Positions 23,719-26,503 of a stretch of 26,503 nucleotides of DNA are shown in pieces. The stretch comes from a virus: the IMG/VR virus record IMGVR_UViG_3300044655_001242, positions 1 through 26,503 of that record; one strand, written 5' to 3'. The stretch's first letter is position 1; every line of letters begins with the position of its first letter. The notes under the pieces were generated by a model, which was not told where the DNA came from, did no database searches, and was given only the letters and a program-made list of their open reading frames with translations. The translations under genes were made by a program, and so were the position numbers.

Positions 23719-26503
23719 CTAGCCCCAAACTAATGTACTTTCTAACCCAATATTTTCAGGTTCATTAGCAATGAAGTTATCAATTTCATAATGACATCTT
23801 TCAAACAACGCATCAGCACGTGCTTGCATATCACCAGCATTCAATGTTACACTACCGCCAGCACCTGGTACAGATCCATATTTACCACGAATGTTAGCTA
23901 ACATATGGCAAGCTTCAGCACTTGCCCAATTTAAAATCCATTTACTTGTCATGCGATCTGTAAACAATTCTTGTTCTGTACGTTCAATTGTACAATCAAC
24001 TAATACACGTTCTGGTACACCAATATTTTGATAAAAATCTAATCTTCTACTACGTTCGTTAAATCTATGTACTAAACGCACAGCAAATAAAATTTCCATC
24101 GTTTCAATATATTGTGAGATAATATGATAAGATGTTAAATCCATTTGTGCACTAGGAGCGTACAACCATTGTAAAAATTGCTGTGCGTAGATACCGTTAC
24201 CAGCGCTAGCACTCATAAACGAACTATTGCGTCTATAAACAGCTTGAATATCAACGATTCTATTTAACCCAACGGTACCATCAGTTAAGAAGTATTGTTG
24301 TTTATTAGGTTCAAGATCTAAGAAAAATACAGCTCTTTCATACGCACTAGATGACATTTTTCTAAATGATGTCAACGCCATATCTATACATAAATCAACT
24401 TGCGCTTTATCTAACTCAATTTGTATAGATGGGTAACCCAAATACATCAATATATTATTAGCCATTGCGCGACGTTCATCAGGTGTACCGTCAGTACCTA
24501 CACCAACTTGCTTGTATAACGGTACAGTAGAAACATGGTCCGTACCAATTATATGTTGATCAAATTGTCCAATAGGTGATGTAAACGTGAATATGTTAGG
24601 GTTGTTATTATCATATTCATAGATAACAAATTTTGATTTACTACCTAATGTTGTACTTGAAAATTTAATATTACCATCAATTAATTCAGCAATAGCTTTA
24701 GGTTTTACATCAATCCAATCAGAACCGTCCCATTTACGCATATCGTTCATATCGTACCACAATGTACCGACATCTGGTGCAACACTAATAGGTGAATACA
24801 TTAATGGTACCCAATTTGTACCGTTCCACATCGATAACAAGTCTACACTAGTATCAAACCAGAATTGACCAATGGTTAAAGTTGTAAATGTTGAGGTTAA
24901 TGTAGTAATAACATCAAGTTGAATCCAAACTGAACCATCCCATTCATAGAAATTAGTACCATCGTACCAATGCGTACCAATGTTTAAAGTTGGTTGTGTT
25001 GTTTGGTTAATATACCGATTGATATCTACCCATTGACTACCATCCCATTGTTTAAGAACGGTACCATTAAGCCAAAATTCATTAGTTTTAACAGAACTTA
25101 AATTAGGGTCAGTAGCACTTGTTAAAACATTTGTTACTACAACCCAATCAATATTAGTTTCATCCCAAGTATACAGATCAGTACCATCATTCCAATACCA
25201 ATCTCCCGGTTTTAAAACATCAAATGGGACGTTAATAATAGAAGCAGGTATTACACTCCAAATACTATTAGCTGATTGTCTAAATTGGTTATCAGATGGT
25301 TTATACCAAGTAGCTGCTAAATTGGTTGGTTCGGTTTCTGAAATAACAACGACAATATCAGTCCAAATACCATCTACTAACTGAGAGATTCGATTATTAT
25401 GATACCAGTAATAGCCATTATAGTAGGTAATAGGATCAACAGTTGATGTAAAGACATTTAATTTATTCCATTTTCTTTTGTATTTGTAATAATCAGTTCC
25501 ATCGAACCATATATCTTTACAGGTAGATGTCGTACAAAGACTTGGATCTTTGTTTGATATGTATGTTTTAAATTTAGTCCAACTATAGCCACTCCAAGTA
25601 TGTGTTAAAGTTGTATCTGGATCATACCAAACATCACCACAAACTAATTGGTCAATTGAATGAGCAAATTTATAAAGATCAATAGATGTCCACGACGTTC
25701 CATCCCACTGCCATAACACATCGTTATTATACCAATATGTACCATTTGGTATGAAATCAGGTGCTGTATCACCAAAATAGCATTCTAACGGAATTGGACG
25801 TGAACCATCCCATTTCGCTAATTGGTTATCAATAACAGTGTAGCTATTTGTATTAGGTGGACGATTAATGATAAACGGGTTACTCAACATCGCTAATCTT
25901 AAATTAAACTGATCAATAAGATCAGCGTAATCAAGAGCAGGTGGTATTGTCATAGTATACAAGGTGCCATCGATATCAACCTTTAGTGTTGTATCGTCTG
26001 TTAACCCTGTATTATCAGTAGGTAAAACACCTAATTTAACAATATGGTAACCAGCTGTATCTAATGATAGGTTTTTTGTTTCGTATGGTACAGAATAACT
26101 AAAAATAGCTGGTCCATATCTACGAACATTATCAGATGCAAAAGCTGCTACGTAATAATTTGTATTCGGTAATAAGTCAGTTATTTGAACTGAATTTGTT
26201 CTTTTATCGTTATATAATGCAGCGACAACTAGACCTGTGTCTAGTTTGTCACCAACATGTTTATTAGCATCGACGGTATTGTCAGCTTGATAGAATTTAC
26301 TACTAACTGGCTTATATTCTATTGGTTTTGTATCAACAACCAATAGCATACCGTCATACTCTTCAGGTAAGAATGTGTCAGAATTAATATTCTTAGGTAT
26401 GGACCAACTAATAGTACCTATTGATCCTGTAACAGATAATTCCACCGAGATTGTATTACCTTCACGTACAATCGCATTTGGTGAATCTTTATGTGGTCCA
26501 TAA
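23719..26503 (-). CDS. Neck protein, T4 gp13-like C-terminus fused to W-Y-D repeats (5-prime partial)
   Basis: The frame is open through the right edge; the first in-frame start codon, a GTG at 26445, has no ribosome-binding site, so the true start is probably outside. Numbering from that GTG, residues 1-120 look like a fibronectin type III segment (L-L-P-N-T-N-Y-Y-V-A-A-F). Residues 237-580 hold about ten repeats of the form G-x-x-W-Y-D...W-D-G-S-x-W. Residues about 655-905 match T4 gp13: N-N-I-L-M-Y-L-G-Y-P-S-I-Q-I-E-L, A-L-T-S-F-R, A-V-F-F-L-D-L-E-P-N-K-Q-Q-Y-F-L and a long C-terminal helix with A-E-A-C-H-M-L-A. T4 gp13 (309 aa) seals the filled head with gp14. The added N-terminal part probably projects from the neck, perhaps like whiskers or side fibres. 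Confidence 0.82.
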   Translation of the reverse strand, partial: YGPHKDSPNAIVREGNTISVELSVTGSIGTISWSIPKNINSDTFLPEEYDGMLLVVDTKPIEYKPVSSKFYQADNTVDANKHVGDKLDTGLVVAALYNDKRTNSVQITDLLPNTNYYVAAFASDNVRRYGPAIFSYSVPYETKNLSLDTAGYHIVKLGVLPTDNTGLTDDTTLKVDIDGTLYTMTIPPALDYADLIDQFNLRLAMLSNPFIINRPPNTNSYTVIDNQLAKWDGSRPIPLECYFGDTAPDFIPNGTYWYNNDVLWQWDGTSWTSIDLYKFAHSIDQLVCGDVWYDPDTTLTHTWSGYSWTKFKTYISNKDPSLCTTSTCKDIWFDGTDYYKYKRKWNKLNVFTSTVDPITYYNGYYWYHNNRISQLVDGIWTDIVVVISETEPTNLAATWYKPSDNQFRQSANSIWSVIPASIINVPFDVLKPGDWYWNDGTDLYTWDETNIDWVVVTNVLTSATDPNLSSVKTNEFWLNGTVLKQWDGSQWVDINRYINQTTQPTLNIGTHWYDGTNFYEWDGSVWIQLDVITTLTSTFTTLTIGQFWFDTSVDLLSMWNGTNWVPLMYSPISVAPDVGTLWYDMNDMRKWDGSDWIDVKPKAIAELIDGNIKFSSTTLGSKSKFVIYEYDNNNPNIFTFTSPIGQFDQHIIGTDHVSTVPLYKQVGVGTDGTPDERRAMANNILMYLGYPSIQIELDKAQVDLCIDMALTSFRKMSSSAYERAVFFLDLEPNKQQYFLTDGTVGLNRIVDIQAVYRRNSSFMSASAGNGIYAQQFLQWLYAPSAQMDLTSYHIISQYIETMEILFAVRLVHRFNERSRRLDFYQNIGVPERVLVDCTIERTEQELFTDRMTSKWILNWASAEACHMLANIRGKYGSVPGAGGSVTLNAGDMQARADALFERCHYEIDNFIANEPENIGLESTLVWG
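24706..25737 (-). repeat. About ten tandem W-Y-D / W-D-G-S-x-W protein repeats
   Basis: Each unit of about 30-45 residues has an aromatic core (for example G-T-H-W-Y-D-G-T-N-F-Y-E-W-D-G-S-V-W) followed by a short strand and a variable linker often containing D-P or E-P. DNA copies have diverged and show no exact tandem repeat, so the array is old. The unit resembles the G-Q-L-W-Y-D...W-V-N-I segment of the six fibre paralogs in this window. Confidence 0.85.

Noticed and set aside
24706-25737. DNA-level tandem repeat or CRISPR-like array
   Set aside because: The periodicity is in protein motifs inside a continuous coding frame; the DNA units differ in length and sequence.
26445-26503. GTG at 26445 as the true start of the gp13-like gene
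   Set aside because: No ribosome-binding site precedes it, and the reading frame stays open to the window edge with residues that fit the domain, so the gene is treated as partial.
1-26503. tRNA genes or CRISPR arrays
   Set aside because: No cloverleaf-like or regularly spaced repeat sequence was noticed in the few intergenic gaps. A tRNA search program was not available.

Overview
The window is AT-rich, tightly packed DNA from a contractile-tailed, T4-like phage (a myovirus). Most of it is virion morphogenesis: terminase, neck, sheath, tube and fibre genes. Genes abut or overlap by a few bases, and there are Shine-Dalgarno sites, host-like sigma70 promoters and T4-type late promoters (CATAAATA or TATAAATA). 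The proteins match T4 families, but several carry large added domains, so this is a divergent relative. The host cannot be named from the sequence.

Left end (1-2870): a 7-deazaguanine module. A partial queE (minus strand, running off the left edge), then queC and a separate class II glutamine amidotransferase (plus strand). Next come a TraR/DksA-type zinc-finger protein and a Cys-rich hypothetical. queC plus amidotransferase resembles a split version of the archaeal Gat-QueC, which suggests deazaguanine modification of the phage DNA. A bidirectional terminator closes the block.

Fibre block (2871-11469, minus strand): six consecutive paralogous fibre-type genes share one N-terminal domain ending in GQLWY and differ downstream. 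The last ends in a glycine-rich, adhesin-like tip. Upstream of them is a 527-residue virion-type protein with a degenerate NlpC/P60-like domain and an Ig-like segment.

Packaging block (11527-14814, minus strand): small terminase, then a large terminase broken into two genes. The upstream gene ends with a 32-residue intein N-fragment and the downstream gene begins with a 109-residue intein C-fragment. An HNH endonuclease gene lies between and overlaps both. This is a fractured gene with an atypically split, apparently intact intein; trans-splicing would give a TerL of about 524 residues.

Head completion and tail block (14945-26503): a gp4-like head-completion protein, a tube-like baseplate protein and the tail tube on the minus strand. 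Divergent from these, on the plus strand, are a very long sheath with a duplicated insert and the gp15-like sheath terminator. Convergent with those, on the minus strand, are a gp14-like neck protein with a discoidin-like domain, a GNAT acetyltransferase, and a gp13-like neck protein fused to about ten W-Y-D / W-D-G repeats and a fibronectin-like segment. The gp13-like frame is open through the right edge.

Two copies of an 82-bp element of inverted repeats flanking a promoter-like core lie about 20 kb apart, each just upstream of a gene. Together with the split-intein terminase and the repeat-decorated neck, this is the most unusual content of the window. No tRNA, CRISPR array or insertion sequence was seen, and no gap between genes exceeds about 210 bases.
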